This document shows, piece after piece, positions 38,592 to 48,146 of a DNA stretch of 53,143 nt (its first letter is position 1; the number at the start of each line of letters is the position of its first letter). The position numbers and the translations under genes are program-made. Under the pieces are notes generated by a model. The model was given only the letters and a program-made list of their open reading frames with translations. It had not been told where the DNA came from and did no database searches. The stretch is from Actinomycetales bacterium (lineage in GTDB: Bacteria > Actinomycetota > Actinomycetes > Actinomycetales > Microbacteriaceae): contig JAATGR010000175.1 of assembly GCA_015654575.1 (NCBI GenBank), positions 1-53,143 of the forward strand, given 5' to 3'.

Positions 38592-40037
38592 ATGGATCTG
38601 CTCGACCCGCTCGCTCTCGCGCGGTGGCAGTTCGGACTCACCACGCTGTACCACTTCCTCTTCGTGCCGTTGACGCTGGGAATGGGTCTGGTCGTCGCGA
38701 TCTTCCAGACCGCCTGGGTGCGCACCGGAAACACGAAGTGGCTGCAGCTGACGCGGCTGTTCGGGAAGATCTTCCTCATCAACTTCGCGATGGGCCTGGT
38801 CACCGGCATCGTGCAGGAGTTCCAGTTCGGGATGAACTGGTCGGACTACTCCCGCTTCGTCGGTGACGTCTTCGGTGCTCCGCTCGCGTTCGAGGGACTG
38901 CTGGCTTTCTTCTTCGAGGCGACGTTCATCGGGTTGTGGATCTTCGGCTGGGATCGCCTGTCCAAACGCCTCCATCTGGCGACGATCTGGATGGCGTGGA
39001 TCGGCGCGACCATGTCCGCCTACTTCATCCTCGCCGCGAACGCGTGGATGCAGAACCCGGTCGGCTACACCCTCAGTGCTGATGGCAGCCGGGCGGAGCT
39101 CACCGACTTCTGGGCGGTGCTGACCAACCGGGTCGCGCTCGCGACATTCCCGCACACGATGTTCGCCTCGCTCATGTTCGCCGCCGCGGTGGTTATCGCG
39201 GTCGCCGCCTGGCACCTCCTGCGCAAACAGCACCTCGTCGTGATGCGCTCGGCCCTGCGATTCGGGATGTGGACGATGGTCATCGCATTCGTCGGCGTCG
39301 CTATCGCGGGCGACCAGCTCGGGCTGCAGATGGTCGCGACGCAGCCGATGAAGATGGCCGCGGCGGAAGCGCTCTACAACAGCGCGTGCGGGGCGAACGC
39401 CTCGTTCTCGCTCTTCTCCCTGGGCACACCAGACGGGACGAGCGAGATATGGTCCCTCCGTGTTCCCTACCTGCTCGCCTTCCTCTCGGAGCACGATGTC
39501 AACGCCTGCGTCGAAGGCATCAACGACCTGAACGCCCTCTACGCCGACAAGTGGCCAGCCCTCGCCTCGGTCCTGAGCTCGCAGGACAGCAGCTTCGCCC
39601 CGACGGTGTGGATCACCTACTGGTCGTTCCGCTGGATGATGGGCTTCGGCGGGCTCGCCGCCCTCGTCTCCGTGGCGGGCCTGTGGCTGACCCGCAAGAA
39701 CGCCAAGCGAGCGGTTCCCACCTGGGCCTGGCGAGTAGCGATCTGGTCCGCGCCACTGCCGCTCTTGGGCAGCCTCGTCGGCTGGGTCTTCACCGAGATG
39801 GGCAGGCAGCCGTGGATCGTGTTCGGGCTGATGCTCACGCAGGACGGCGTCTCCCCCAACGTGCCGGCCTGGAACGTGCTGCTCTCGCTGATCGCCTTCA
39901 CCGCCGTCTACGCCGTCCTGGCGGTCGTCGAGTTCGCGCTCATCCGCAAAGCCGCCAAGGCCGGCCCCGAACCGATACCCGACCCGGCCACGGCGTCTGA
40001 CGATGCCGACAAGAACGTCCTGACGACGGTGTACTAG
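38592..40037 (+). CDS. cydA: Cytochrome bd ubiquinol/menaquinol oxidase subunit I
   Basis: CydA is the haem-bearing subunit of the high-affinity terminal oxidase in the cytoplasmic membrane. Its 481 residues include His21 (YHFLFVPLTLG, haem b595/d side), His188 (FPHTMFASLMF) and a methionine at 349/350 (WMMGFGG) as haem b558 ligands by position. It also has GMNWSDYSRFVGDVFGAPLA. The Q-loop is the short form usual in Gram-positives. The ATG at 38592 has AGAAGGG upstream; the longer frame from 38511 lacks a good start. It is first of cydABDC. Confidence 0.96.
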   Translation: MDLLDPLALARWQFGLTTLYHFLFVPLTLGMGLVVAIFQTAWVRTGNTKWLQLTRLFGKIFLINFAMGLVTGIVQEFQFGMNWSDYSRFVGDVFGAPLAFEGLLAFFFEATFIGLWIFGWDRLSKRLHLATIWMAWIGATMSAYFILAANAWMQNPVGYTLSADGSRAELTDFWAVLTNRVALATFPHTMFASLMFAAAVVIAVAAWHLLRKQHLVVMRSALRFGMWTMVIAFVGVAIAGDQLGLQMVATQPMKMAAAEALYNSACGANASFSLFSLGTPDGTSEIWSLRVPYLLAFLSEHDVNACVEGINDLNALYADKWPALASVLSSQDSSFAPTVWITYWSFRWMMGFGGLAALVSVAGLWLTRKNAKRAVPTWAWRVAIWSAPLPLLGSLVGWVFTEMGRQPWIVFGLMLTQDGVSPNVPAWNVLLSLIAFTAVYAVLAVVEFALIRKAAKAGPEPIPDPATASDDADKNVLTTVY

Positions 40038-40046
40038 GAGCGCATC

Positions 40047-41075
40047 ATGGATCTCCCTACTCTCTGGTTCTTCATCGTCGGCGTGCTGTTCGTCGGTTAC
40101 TTCGTGCTCGACGGGTTCGACTTCGGCGTCGGGATGTCGTTGCCGTTCCTCGGCAAGGACGACATCTCGCGCCGGCAGCTGATCAACACCATCGGCCCGG
40201 TCTGGGACCTCAACGAGACCTGGCTCATCGTCGCCGGGGCGTGCCTGTTCGCCTCGTTCCCCGAGTGGTACGCCACGCTGTTCAGCGGCTTCTACCTGGC
40301 GCTGCTCGTGATCCTGCTGGCACTGATCCTGCGAGGCGTCTCGTTCGAGTACCGGCATCAGCGCGACTCGTTGCGCTGGAAGAAGGGCTTCGACACGATG
40401 ATCGTGGTCGGGTCGGCGCTGCCGGCGCTGCTGTGGGGTGTCGCCGTCGGCAACATCGTGCAGGGCGTGCCGATCGACGCGGACATGAACTTCACCGGGT
40501 CTTTCCTGACGCTGCTGAACCCGTACGGGCTGTGGGTCGGGATCACCACCCTGCTGCTGTTCTTCGTGCACGGCGTGTACTTCATCGCGCTGAAGACCGA
40601 CGGCCAGATGCAGGCATCGGCGCAGCGGCTGGCCCGTATCCTCGCCGCACCGGTCGTGGTCTTCGCCGCGGGCACCGTGCTGTGGACGATCCTCATCGCG
40701 GCCGGACGCGGCGCACCGCTGCTGTGGCTGACGATTACGTGCGGTGTCATCGCCGCGGTGACCCTGCTCGCCTCTGTCGCCGCCAACTGGGTGCGGCGCG
40801 ACGGCTGGGCGTTCGCGGCGGGAGCGGCGACGATCGTGTTCGCCGTGCTCGCACTGTGGACCGCACTGTTCCCCTACGTGATGCCGTCCACCACCGATCC
40901 GGCGTACAGCCTGACCATCGCGAACGCGTCGAGCACGACCTACACCCTGACGATCATGAGCTGGGCGGCGCTGGTCTTCCTGCCGCTGGTCCTGCTGTAC
41001 CAGGGCTGGACGTACTGGATCTTCCGCAAGCGGGTCACCCGGTCCCACATCGAGCACGCTGCGGGCGCACACTGA
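40047..41075 (+). CDS. cydB: Cytochrome bd oxidase subunit II
   Basis: CydB is the structural partner of CydA. This 342-residue protein has about eight to nine membrane helices and the family start LWFFIVGVLFVGYFVLDGFD. GPVWDLNETWLIVAGA and the later FEYRHQRDSLRWKKGFD are also typical. It starts 9 bp after cydA with an AGGAGC ribosome site and is followed by a strong hairpin before cydD. Confidence 0.96.
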   Translation: MDLPTLWFFIVGVLFVGYFVLDGFDFGVGMSLPFLGKDDISRRQLINTIGPVWDLNETWLIVAGACLFASFPEWYATLFSGFYLALLVILLALILRGVSFEYRHQRDSLRWKKGFDTMIVVGSALPALLWGVAVGNIVQGVPIDADMNFTGSFLTLLNPYGLWVGITTLLLFFVHGVYFIALKTDGQMQASAQRLARILAAPVVVFAAGTVLWTILIAAGRGAPLLWLTITCGVIAAVTLLASVAANWVRRDGWAFAAGAATIVFAVLALWTALFPYVMPSTTDPAYSLTIANASSTTYTLTIMSWAALVFLPLVLLYQGWTYWIFRKRVTRSHIEHAAGAH

Positions 41076-41105
41076 GCGGTCGGCGCGGCGCGGTGCGCCG
41101 ACCGC
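41076..41105 (+). terminator. Hairpin between cydB and cydD
   Basis: GCGGTCGGCGC/GCGCCGACCGC form an 11-bp perfect stem with an 8-nt loop that begins directly after the cydB stop codon. There is no T run. It may act as an attenuator or a 3'-end stabiliser that gives more CydAB than CydDC. Confidence 0.6.
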
Positions 41106-41130
41106 GGGCACAACCTGGCAGGATCAAGAG

Positions 41131-42840
41131 GTGACTTCGGATGCTGCCGCCCCCCCGCGTCGGCGCACCGGGCCCGTCGATCCACGACTGCTGCGGTACG
41201 CTGCGGCATCCCGCGGCTATCTGATCGTCACCGCGGTCATCGTGCTGGCGCAGACCGCGGTGACGGTGGGCTTCGCGTGGTCGATGACCCGTGCGCTGGT
41301 GGGCGCGATCGCCGGGGAGAGTGTCGATTCGCTGATCCCGTGGGTCATGGCCGGAGTCGGGCTCGCGCTGCTGCGGGGTGTGCTGATCGCCGCAAGCGAC
41401 CGGACGAGCGCCGCCGGAGCCGCCCGGACGTCACTGCAATTGCGCGACCGTCTCGTGCGGGCCGTGGAGAAGCTCGGCCCTGCCTGGCTGTCGACCCGGA
41501 ACAGCGCCGCGCTCGCGGTGACCGCAGGGCACGGCCTGGAGGCGCTGGACGCGTATTTCGGCCGCTATCTGCCGCAGCTGGTGGCGACGGCGATCACGAT
41601 GCCGGCGCTGGTGATCGTGATCCTCGTGGCCGATCCGCTGTCCGGGATCATCGTCGTGCTGACGCTGCCCCTGATCCCGGTGTTCATGGTGCTGATCGGA
41701 CTCGCCACCCGGGCCGTGCAGAATAAGCAGTACGACACGCTGCGCTCGCTCGCGACGCGGTTCTCCGACACGGTCGCGGGCCTGTCGACGTTGAAGATCT
41801 TCGGCCGGCAGCATCGCGCCGCCGACACGATGGAGCGGGTGACCCGCGACTACAAGCGCGAGACGATGTCGGTGCTGCGGGTGTCGTTCCTGTCGGGCTT
41901 CGCGCTCGAGTTCCTCGCCTCGATCTCGGTTGCGATCGTCGCCGTCACGATCGGCTTCCGCCTGTTGGACAGCCAGATGGCACTGACGGCGGGCCTGTTC
42001 GTGCTGCTGCTTGCGCCGGAGGCGTATCTTCCGATGCGGCAGGTGGGCGTGCAGTATCACGCGGCCGCCGAGGGCGTCGCCGCGACGGACGAGATCTTCC
42101 AGACGCTGGAGGCCGCGGCGTCCGTCCCGTCCTCCGCCTCCGCCTCCGCCTCCGCCTCCGCCTCCGCCTCCGCCTCCGCCTCCGCCTCCGCGCCGAGTGT
42201 CCATGACACGCGGACTCCGGATCTCGCCACACCGCGTGTCGTGGACGCTCGGCCGCTGCTCGCGGTGGTGGGGCTACGGATCCGACGCACCGAATGGGAG
42301 ATCGGGCCGGTCGATCTGGAAGTGCGGGCCGGCGAGATCGTGCTGCTGGAGGGGCCGAGCGGCGCCGGCAAGACGAGCATCCTGGCCGCGCTGCTGGGTT
42401 TCGCCGAGTACAGCGGCCGGATCGAGACCGCCCCGATCGCGTGGGCCGGTCAACGGCCGGGGCTGCTGTCCGGGTCGGTCGGTGAGAACGTCGCACTCGG
42501 CGACGCGTCTCCCGATGCCGAACTGGTGGATCGTTGCCTTGCCGATGCCCTCGTCGACGTGCCCGCGGAACTCGCGCTGGGCACCCTCGGCTCCGGATTG
42601 TCGGGCGGCCAGGCGCAGCGCGTGGCCGTCGCGCGGGCTCTCTATCGGCTGCGGTCGGGACGGGCGCGCGTCCTCGCCCTCGACGAGCCCTCTAGCGCGC
42701 TGGACCGCGCGACCGAGGCAGGGCTGTGGCGGATGCTTCGCGCCGAGGCCGATGGCGGCGCCGCCATCCTGCTGGTCTCGCACCGCACGACCGCACGCGC
42801 GATCGCCGACCGGACCATCACCCTCGGAGCTTCCTCGTGA
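41131..42840 (+). CDS. cydD: Thiol reductant ABC exporter subunit CydD
   Basis: CydD pairs with CydC in the heterodimeric ABC transporter needed to assemble cytochrome bd. It has been proposed to export glutathione/cysteine or to handle haem. Its 569 residues comprise a six-helix membrane domain (about 15-310) and an ATPase domain with Walker A EGPSGAGKTS (near 407), signature LSGGQAQRVAVARAL and Walker B VLALDEPSSALD. A run of ten Ser-Ala pairs, encoded by a perfect hexanucleotide repeat, links the two domains. The start is a GTG with AGAGG upstream. Confidence 0.94.
   Translation: MTSDAAAPPRRRTGPVDPRLLRYAAASRGYLIVTAVIVLAQTAVTVGFAWSMTRALVGAIAGESVDSLIPWVMAGVGLALLRGVLIAASDRTSAAGAARTSLQLRDRLVRAVEKLGPAWLSTRNSAALAVTAGHGLEALDAYFGRYLPQLVATAITMPALVIVILVADPLSGIIVVLTLPLIPVFMVLIGLATRAVQNKQYDTLRSLATRFSDTVAGLSTLKIFGRQHRAADTMERVTRDYKRETMSVLRVSFLSGFALEFLASISVAIVAVTIGFRLLDSQMALTAGLFVLLLAPEAYLPMRQVGVQYHAAAEGVAATDEIFQTLEAAASVPSSASASASASASASASASASAPSVHDTRTPDLATPRVVDARPLLAVVGLRIRRTEWEIGPVDLEVRAGEIVLLEGPSGAGKTSILAALLGFAEYSGRIETAPIAWAGQRPGLLSGSVGENVALGDASPDAELVDRCLADALVDVPAELALGTLGSGLSGGQAQRVAVARALYRLRSGRARVLALDEPSSALDRATEAGLWRMLRAEADGGAAILLVSHRTTARAIADRTITLGASS
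42131..42190 (+). repeat. Perfect hexanucleotide repeat (CCTCCG) x10 in cydD
   Basis: Ten uninterrupted CCTCCG units encode alternating Ser-Ala in the linker between the membrane and ATPase domains of CydD. Each unit is two codons, so slippage would change linker length without a frameshift. Confidence 0.97.
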
Positions 42841-42863
42841 CCGTGTCCCCTTTCTCCCCCCGT

Positions 42864-42918
42864 CATGTCCCAGTTCGGACCGCTTGGAGTGCCCTCACGC
42901 GGTCCGAACTGGGACATG
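42864..42918. repeat. Palindromic element, family A copy 4 (perfect arms)
   Basis: The arms CATGTCCCAGTTCGGACCGC (42864-42883) and GCGGTCCGAACTGGGACATG (42899-42918) are perfectly complementary over 20 bp; total length is 55 bp. It lies between cydD and cydC, 24 bp after the cydD stop, and would be transcribed with them. Confidence 0.93.
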
Positions 42919-43000
42919 TTCGGTGGGGATGCGGACATCCGCGACAGGGCGCTGAGCGCCCGGGATCGGAACGTCAGCAGCGAGACCGGGAGGTGGGCGG

Positions 43001-44680
43001 ATGAAGACGGCTGACGTCCTCCGCCAGGCGCAGCCGTCGCTGCGCCGGTTCTGGCCTGCGCTCGGCTCAGGTGTCGGCACCGCGGTCAGCGCGATCGCCC
43101 TGCTCGCCGCGAGCGGCTGGCTCATCACCCGGGCCGCAGAGCAGCCCGAAGAGCTGTACATCGCCGCCGTCGTGGTGGCGGTGCGCGCGTTCGCGCTCGG
43201 ACGCGGCGTGTTCCGCTACCTGGAGCGCCTGACCAGTCACGACGCGGCGCTCGGGCAGCTCGCGACGGTGCGCGCCGGCATGGTGCGCCGGATCGTCCCC
43301 CTCGCCCCCGACGGACTGGCGACAACCCGCCGCGGCGCACTGCTGTCACGACTCGTCGACGACGTGGACGAGTTGCAGAACCTGCCGCTGCGGGTCGTGA
43401 TGCCGTTGGCCATCGCGGGCCTCGCCTCGCTCGCGTCGGTCGTGTTCACCGCGTTCCTGCAGCCGGCGGCAGCCCTCGCGCTGCTGGTCTGCCTCGTGCT
43501 CGCCTTCGCGCTGTCCGTATGGCTGGGCTGGGCGTCCGGCGCCCGCGCCGAGCGGCAGCTCGCGCCGCTCCGGTCCCGACTGTCCGACGCCCTGCTCGAC
43601 GAGTTCGTCTCCCTCGAGGTGCTGACCGCGTTCGAGGCGACGGATGCGGCGCACGCCCGCATCCGCGCGGCTGACGAGGCGCTCCGCCGCGCGACGGTGC
43701 GCCGCGCCCTCGCCCAGGCGCTGACCGCCGGCGCCGTGTCGCTGCTCGGCGGTGTCGCGTCGTTCGCGGCGCTGCTGGTCGCCCTCCCCGGCCTCGGCCA
43801 GGGCGGGTTCACCGGCCCCGCCCTGGCGGTCGTGGTGCTACTGCCGATGGCCGTGTTCGAAGTGTTCGGCCCGGTGCCGCTGGCGCTCGCGTCGTGGCGC
43901 CAGGTGCGTTCCGCCGCTGAGCGCGTGGCCGCCACCGTGCCGGACGGCATCCCCGATGGTCTGCCACAGCACGAGCCGGACGCGACCGCCGAGGCCGCAT
44001 CCCTCGGGACCGGCCTGAGCCTGCGGGGGGTGCGCGCGCAGTGGCCCGCGCTCGGCGATGCCGATGGGACGCGTCAGGGCGAGTCGCTGCGCGGCATCGA
44101 TCTGGAGGTGCGGCCCGGCGAGCGCGTGCTGGTGACCGGGCCGAGCGGCGCGGGAAAGACCACCCTGGCCCACGTGCTGGTGCGCTTCCTCGACTACCAG
44201 GGCTCGTTCCGGGTCGGCGATCGGGAGGCGGCGGAGGTCAACGGCGACGACCTGCGGCGCACGATCGGTCTCGTGGAGCAGTCGCCCTACTTGTTCGACG
44301 AGTCGCTGCGGCAGAACCTGCTGTTCGCCCACGACCGCGCATCGGACGACGACCTGTGGACGGTGCTCGAACGCGTCGGCCTCGCCGACTGGACGCGCGA
44401 ACGCGGCGGACTGGATGCGGCGCTCGGCGAGCGCGGCGGACTGGTGTCGGGCGGGCAGTCCCAGCGCATCGCCCTCGCCAGGGCGCTGCTCGCGGGCTTC
44501 CCCGTGCTGGTGCTCGACGAGCCGACCGCGGGGGTCGACCCCGCCGCATCCGACGCACTGCTGGCCGATCTGCTCGGCGCGGTTGACGCCGACCGCGCCG
44601 TCGTGCTGATCTCGCACGTCGCCGTGCCCTCCGATCTGCTCGACCGCGAGGTGCGGATCGAGGACGGCCGGACGGTCTGA
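43001..44680 (+). CDS. cydC: Thiol reductant ABC exporter subunit CydC
   Basis: CydC is the partner half-transporter of CydD. Its 559 residues have a membrane domain (about 15-310, ASGWLITRAAEQPEELYIAA near the start) and an ATPase domain with Walker A VTGPSGAGKTTLAHVL (near 380), signature LVSGGQSQRIALARALL and Walker B VLVLDEPTAGVD. It is separated from cydD by 160 bp that hold a family A palindrome, unusual for a pair needed in equal amounts. The following 160 bp up to the VWA gene contain only small hairpins (for example CCCCAGA-CGC-TCTGAGGGG near 44720). Confidence 0.94.
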   Translation: MKTADVLRQAQPSLRRFWPALGSGVGTAVSAIALLAASGWLITRAAEQPEELYIAAVVVAVRAFALGRGVFRYLERLTSHDAALGQLATVRAGMVRRIVPLAPDGLATTRRGALLSRLVDDVDELQNLPLRVVMPLAIAGLASLASVVFTAFLQPAAALALLVCLVLAFALSVWLGWASGARAERQLAPLRSRLSDALLDEFVSLEVLTAFEATDAAHARIRAADEALRRATVRRALAQALTAGAVSLLGGVASFAALLVALPGLGQGGFTGPALAVVVLLPMAVFEVFGPVPLALASWRQVRSAAERVAATVPDGIPDGLPQHEPDATAEAASLGTGLSLRGVRAQWPALGDADGTRQGESLRGIDLEVRPGERVLVTGPSGAGKTTLAHVLVRFLDYQGSFRVGDREAAEVNGDDLRRTIGLVEQSPYLFDESLRQNLLFAHDRASDDDLWTVLERVGLADWTRERGGLDAALGERGGLVSGGQSQRIALARALLAGFPVLVLDEPTAGVDPAASDALLADLLGAVDADRAVVLISHVAVPSDLLDREVRIEDGRTV

Positions 44681-44841
44681 CAGCGGGCGCGCGTTCGCCC
44701 GAGCGCGGCCCGGCGAATCCCCAGACGCTCTGAGGGGACGGGTACGGACCCGTCGCCGTCGGTGTAGATCGTCCGAGAAGACCCGCGACCTCATCTGACC
44801 GCTACGCTGGGCCGCAGCACACGGTCGATGGGGGACACGGC

Positions 44842-46899
44842 ATGGGGCGACACAGGAGACGTGCGGCGATCGCGACAGCGGGCGCCACGATGTTGATCGC
44901 GGGGTTGGCCACCGGGCTGTCCCCGAACGGATCGGCGACGGCCGCCGATGCCGCGCCACCCGTCGTGTTCGTCCTGGACGCCTCGGGGTCGATGGTGCGC
45001 GAGACCTCGCCCGGGGTCAGCCGGATGGATGCCGCGAAGCAGGCCGTGACCAGCACGCTCGCGAACCTGCAGGACGGCACCGAGACGGGCGTGCTGGTGT
45101 TCGGCACCGGAACCGGGAACGACCCCTCCGAGCAGACCGCCGGCTGCTCCGACGTGACGACGCTGTCAGCGCTGGCACCGGTGGACACGACGACGCTGGA
45201 CGCCGCGATCGCCGGTATCCAGCCCTCCGGCTACACGCCGATCAGCGCCGCGCTGCGGGAGGCGTATGCGATGCTTCCCGCCGGTGAGGCCGGCAGCGTC
45301 GTGCTCCTCTCGGACGGCGTGGACACCTGCGCCCCTCCGTCGTCCTGCGAGGTCGCCGCGGAGTTGCACGCGCAGAACCCGCTGATCGACATCAACGTCG
45401 TCGCGTTCGCGGTCGACGACGACGAGGCCGCGCGGCAGCAGATGACGTGCATCGGCGGCGTCGGCGGGGGGATCTCCTCGACCGCCACCGACCTCACCCA
45501 GCTCACCGCGCAGTTACGCGCCGCGGCCGGCGACGGCACCGCACTCGGCACGTCGGGGATGAACGACATCACGCTGGGCATGACGCTCGACGAGGTGCGC
45601 CATGCGATCGACGGTGCGTCCGTGAGCGAGCCGAGCACCGAGGACGGCGTCGAGATCATCTACGTCGACTGCTCCTGGGGTCGCATCGAGCTGCACGACG
45701 GCCGGGTGTACTCGATCACGCCGACCGACGACGACGTCACCACCGCAGACGGTCTCGCCCCGGGCGATCCCGTGTCGGAGGTCGAGGCGTTGTACGGCGA
45801 CCCGGTGGACGGCGGCGTGAACGCCGACGGCACCCTCACCTACGTCTACCAGCTGACCGCGGGCGGCACCGCCGGATACCGGGTCGACGCCGACTCCGCC
45901 ACCCGATCGGTGCAGCGGATCATCCTGTGCCGATGTGTGCCGATCTCCGCGATCTCCAGCGCCTATTCGGACTGGCAGATCGACGCGGACGGTGTCGGGC
46001 CGCTGCAACTCGGGATGAGTCTGGCGGCGGCGCGGGCCGCGGCGCCGTCGCTGGGGAGCGTCGGCACGTCCGCGTATTGGACCATCTCGGATGCCGCCGG
46101 CGTGTGGCTCGACGCCACGTTCTCCGATGATCGACTCATCAGCATTCGGGTCCGCGACCCGAGATCGGTCAGCGGTGACCTCTCGACCAACGGCGTCTCG
46201 TACCCCAGCATCAACGGCATCCGCTTCGGCGACAGCATGTCGACCGTGCTGAGCGCGTACCCAGGTGGCATGTACTACCGCAACTACGCCGGCGGGATGA
46301 GCGACTACGTCGTCACCGATCGGAGCGGCCACGTCCTGACCTTCTCGCCGACCGGCGGGACGTCGTCCTCGACGGCATCCTTCGCGGACAGCATCCGCGC
46401 CGGCTTCCTCTCCGCCGTCACCGTGGAGGATGCGACAGCGACCAGGGGCTCCACCGTGAGCACGAGCCCGACCGCGAGCGCGAGCGCGAGTCCTACGGCG
46501 AGCGCATCTATCGAGGGCCTGCCGAGCGAGCTGGACGGCGAATGGTGCTCGTCATCGGGCGATGAATGCGTCTCGTTCCCCGACCTCGCCGAGCAGTTCC
46601 CGAATGCGTGGGTTCACTCGTCGGAGGCGTCGCCCAGCGGCGTCACCCGGTATGTGATCTGCCTCGACGCTGATCTGGGGGACAGCAGCTGCACGACCGC
46701 GATGACGATGTACCTCGACTACTTCCCGGTCGGAGTGTCTTGGGACTGCGAGACGGACGGTGCCGGGGACTTCTTCTCCACTTGCAATCCCGACTACACG
46801 AGCGAGCACGACACGAGCCAGGTTCGCCTGGTGAAGCAGTTGAATCACCAGATGGAGGACTACTACGCCGATGCGCACCCGCTGTACCGCGTCGACTGA
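44842..46899 (+). CDS. Secreted von Willebrand factor A domain protein
   Basis: This 685-residue exported protein has an Arg-rich N-terminus and hydrophobic core (ATAGATMLIAGLATGL), a signal peptide cleaved near residue 35. A VWA domain follows (40-230) with a complete metal-ion-dependent adhesion site: DASGS (46-50), the threonine in SGYTPISAAL, and the aspartate in LLSDGVDTC. Several cysteines suggest extracellular disulfides. The middle part (about 235-530) repeats a GMTLDEVR / LGMSLAAAR pattern, possibly two or three copies of a small domain. A Ser/Thr/Ala linker precedes a last cysteine-rich domain. Its partner is unknown. It converges on the LRV gene with abutting stop codons. Confidence 0.82.
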   Translation: MGRHRRRAAIATAGATMLIAGLATGLSPNGSATAADAAPPVVFVLDASGSMVRETSPGVSRMDAAKQAVTSTLANLQDGTETGVLVFGTGTGNDPSEQTAGCSDVTTLSALAPVDTTTLDAAIAGIQPSGYTPISAALREAYAMLPAGEAGSVVLLSDGVDTCAPPSSCEVAAELHAQNPLIDINVVAFAVDDDEAARQQMTCIGGVGGGISSTATDLTQLTAQLRAAAGDGTALGTSGMNDITLGMTLDEVRHAIDGASVSEPSTEDGVEIIYVDCSWGRIELHDGRVYSITPTDDDVTTADGLAPGDPVSEVEALYGDPVDGGVNADGTLTYVYQLTAGGTAGYRVDADSATRSVQRIILCRCVPISAISSAYSDWQIDADGVGPLQLGMSLAAARAAAPSLGSVGTSAYWTISDAAGVWLDATFSDDRLISIRVRDPRSVSGDLSTNGVSYPSINGIRFGDSMSTVLSAYPGGMYYRNYAGGMSDYVVTDRSGHVLTFSPTGGTSSSTASFADSIRAGFLSAVTVEDATATRGSTVSTSPTASASASPTASASIEGLPSELDGEWCSSSGDECVSFPDLAEQFPNAWVHSSEASPSGVTRYVICLDADLGDSSCTTAMTMYLDYFPVGVSWDCETDGAGDFFSTCNPDYTSEHDTSQVRLVKQLNHQMEDYYADAHPLYRVD

Positions 46900-47979
46900 T
46901 CAGCGGTAGCCGATCTCCTCGGTGAGCTGCGCCCTGGCCTGCGTGATCGTGTCACGCAGAACCGTCGCGTAGGCATCGGGATCTCCTGTCACGGAACCGT
47001 CGGGGACCGACACCACGACCACCACGTTCCCCTCCGAGGCGAAGGCGCGCACCGACGTGCCGTCATCATCCGACTGTGTGACGACGAACACGTCGTCGTC
47101 CGTGGCGCCGGCCGCCAGGTCGAGACTGATGGTGCGGTAGACCGTCGATCCGCTGAGCATCTGGAACTGATCGCACCCGGCCAGCTCATCCGCGAACGAC
47201 CGGTAGTACGCATCAGCTTGGGCGAGCGTCGGAAACTGCAGCGCGGTCCACGTCGCCACGGTTTCCGCGTCGGCGCCGACGGTCCAACTGCTGCGACGCG
47301 TGCCCACGATCCCGTTGTCGTCGGTGATGATCCAGCGCAGGCACTCCTCCTTGTCCGCATCGGCGCCGGCGCTCTCGCCCTCCGTCAGATACGAGGCGTC
47401 CGTCGCCAGCCCGGACGCTCCCGGCGAGAGCGTGCTCACCTCCGTCGCGTCCGGCAGGAACCACTCCAGCTCGTCGCCGACGTACACCGGATCCCCCGCC
47501 AGGGTGCGACCGGGCGCGGGCTGTGCGGCGTCGCTCTGCCCGGCATCCGTCGAGCCGCTCCCGGACGTCGGCAGCAGCGCGACCGCCGCCCAGCCCGCGC
47601 CGCCGAGCACGAGCACGGCGCCGACCGCGATCGCGCTGACGATCGCCCAGCGCGGGACGCGTGCGCCCGATGCCGCGGGCCCGGCGACCGCTTCCGCCGC
47701 CGATGTTCCCGGTGTCACTGTTCCGGCCGTTCCCGCCGTCGCCGCTCCCCCGACGGCCACGCTTCCGACCGCCGTTGTCGCTCCGACTTCCGCCGCTTCC
47801 CCTCCGACCGCCGGCGCCACCGCCTGCCGTGCCCAGGCGATCAGCTCGGGGTACGCGTTCGGATGCCGCGCGACGGCATCCGCGAACTCCGGATAACCGG
47901 CAGCGATCCGCGCGAGCTCGGCCACATCCGTCGCCGGATCGTGCAGCCTCGCCCACGCCGCGTCCCGTTCGAGCACCAT
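46900..47979 (-). CDS. LRV-domain membrane protein with extracytoplasmic domain
   Basis: This 359-residue protein starts at the ATG at 47979, with GGGGGAG close before it. Residues about 5-53 (LHDPATDVAELARIAAGYPE, then ARHPNAYPELIAW) form the variant leucine-rich repeat module seen in many Microbacteriaceae membrane proteins. An Ala/Val/Gly-rich linker leads to one membrane helix (111-137). The outside part (138-359) has cysteines, a DEYRS-like YYRSFADELAGCDQFQ segment and a beta-rich end. The function is unknown. Its stop codon abuts that of the VWA gene (TGATCA). Confidence 0.78.
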   Translation of the reverse strand: MVLERDAAWARLHDPATDVAELARIAAGYPEFADAVARHPNAYPELIAWARQAVAPAVGGEAAEVGATTAVGSVAVGGAATAGTAGTVTPGTSAAEAVAGPAASGARVPRWAIVSAIAVGAVLVLGGAGWAAVALLPTSGSGSTDAGQSDAAQPAPGRTLAGDPVYVGDELEWFLPDATEVSTLSPGASGLATDASYLTEGESAGADADKEECLRWIITDDNGIVGTRRSSWTVGADAETVATWTALQFPTLAQADAYYRSFADELAGCDQFQMLSGSTVYRTISLDLAAGATDDDVFVVTQSDDDGTSVRAFASEGNVVVVVSVPDGSVTGDPDAYATVLRDTITQARAQLTEEIGYR

Positions 47980-48146
47980 GACTCCCCCATCCCCTGCGCA
48001 TATCATGCCGTACGCGCGGGGTGTCCCCCGACCGGCTCCCCTGACGGTCAACACCCCGCACGCGATTCGACTCCATCACGGCGGCACGATCCGCACCATG
48101 GGGAGAAGTCCCCATCAGCCCTCGCCCGCCCGCCGCCGCCCCCGGA

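Noticed and set aside
37368..41111. A 1247-codon open frame on the minus strand across moaA and cydAB
   Set aside because: Only its last 350 codons (MoaA) are real. The rest is antisense to cydA and cydB, whose conserved membrane motifs are unmistakable, and has the Arg/Asp/His-rich look of a GC-rich shadow frame.
42841..42863. Target-site duplications flanking the palindromic elements
   Set aside because: I compared the bases on each side of all four family A copies and found no matching direct repeats, so insertion by a standard transposase is not shown.
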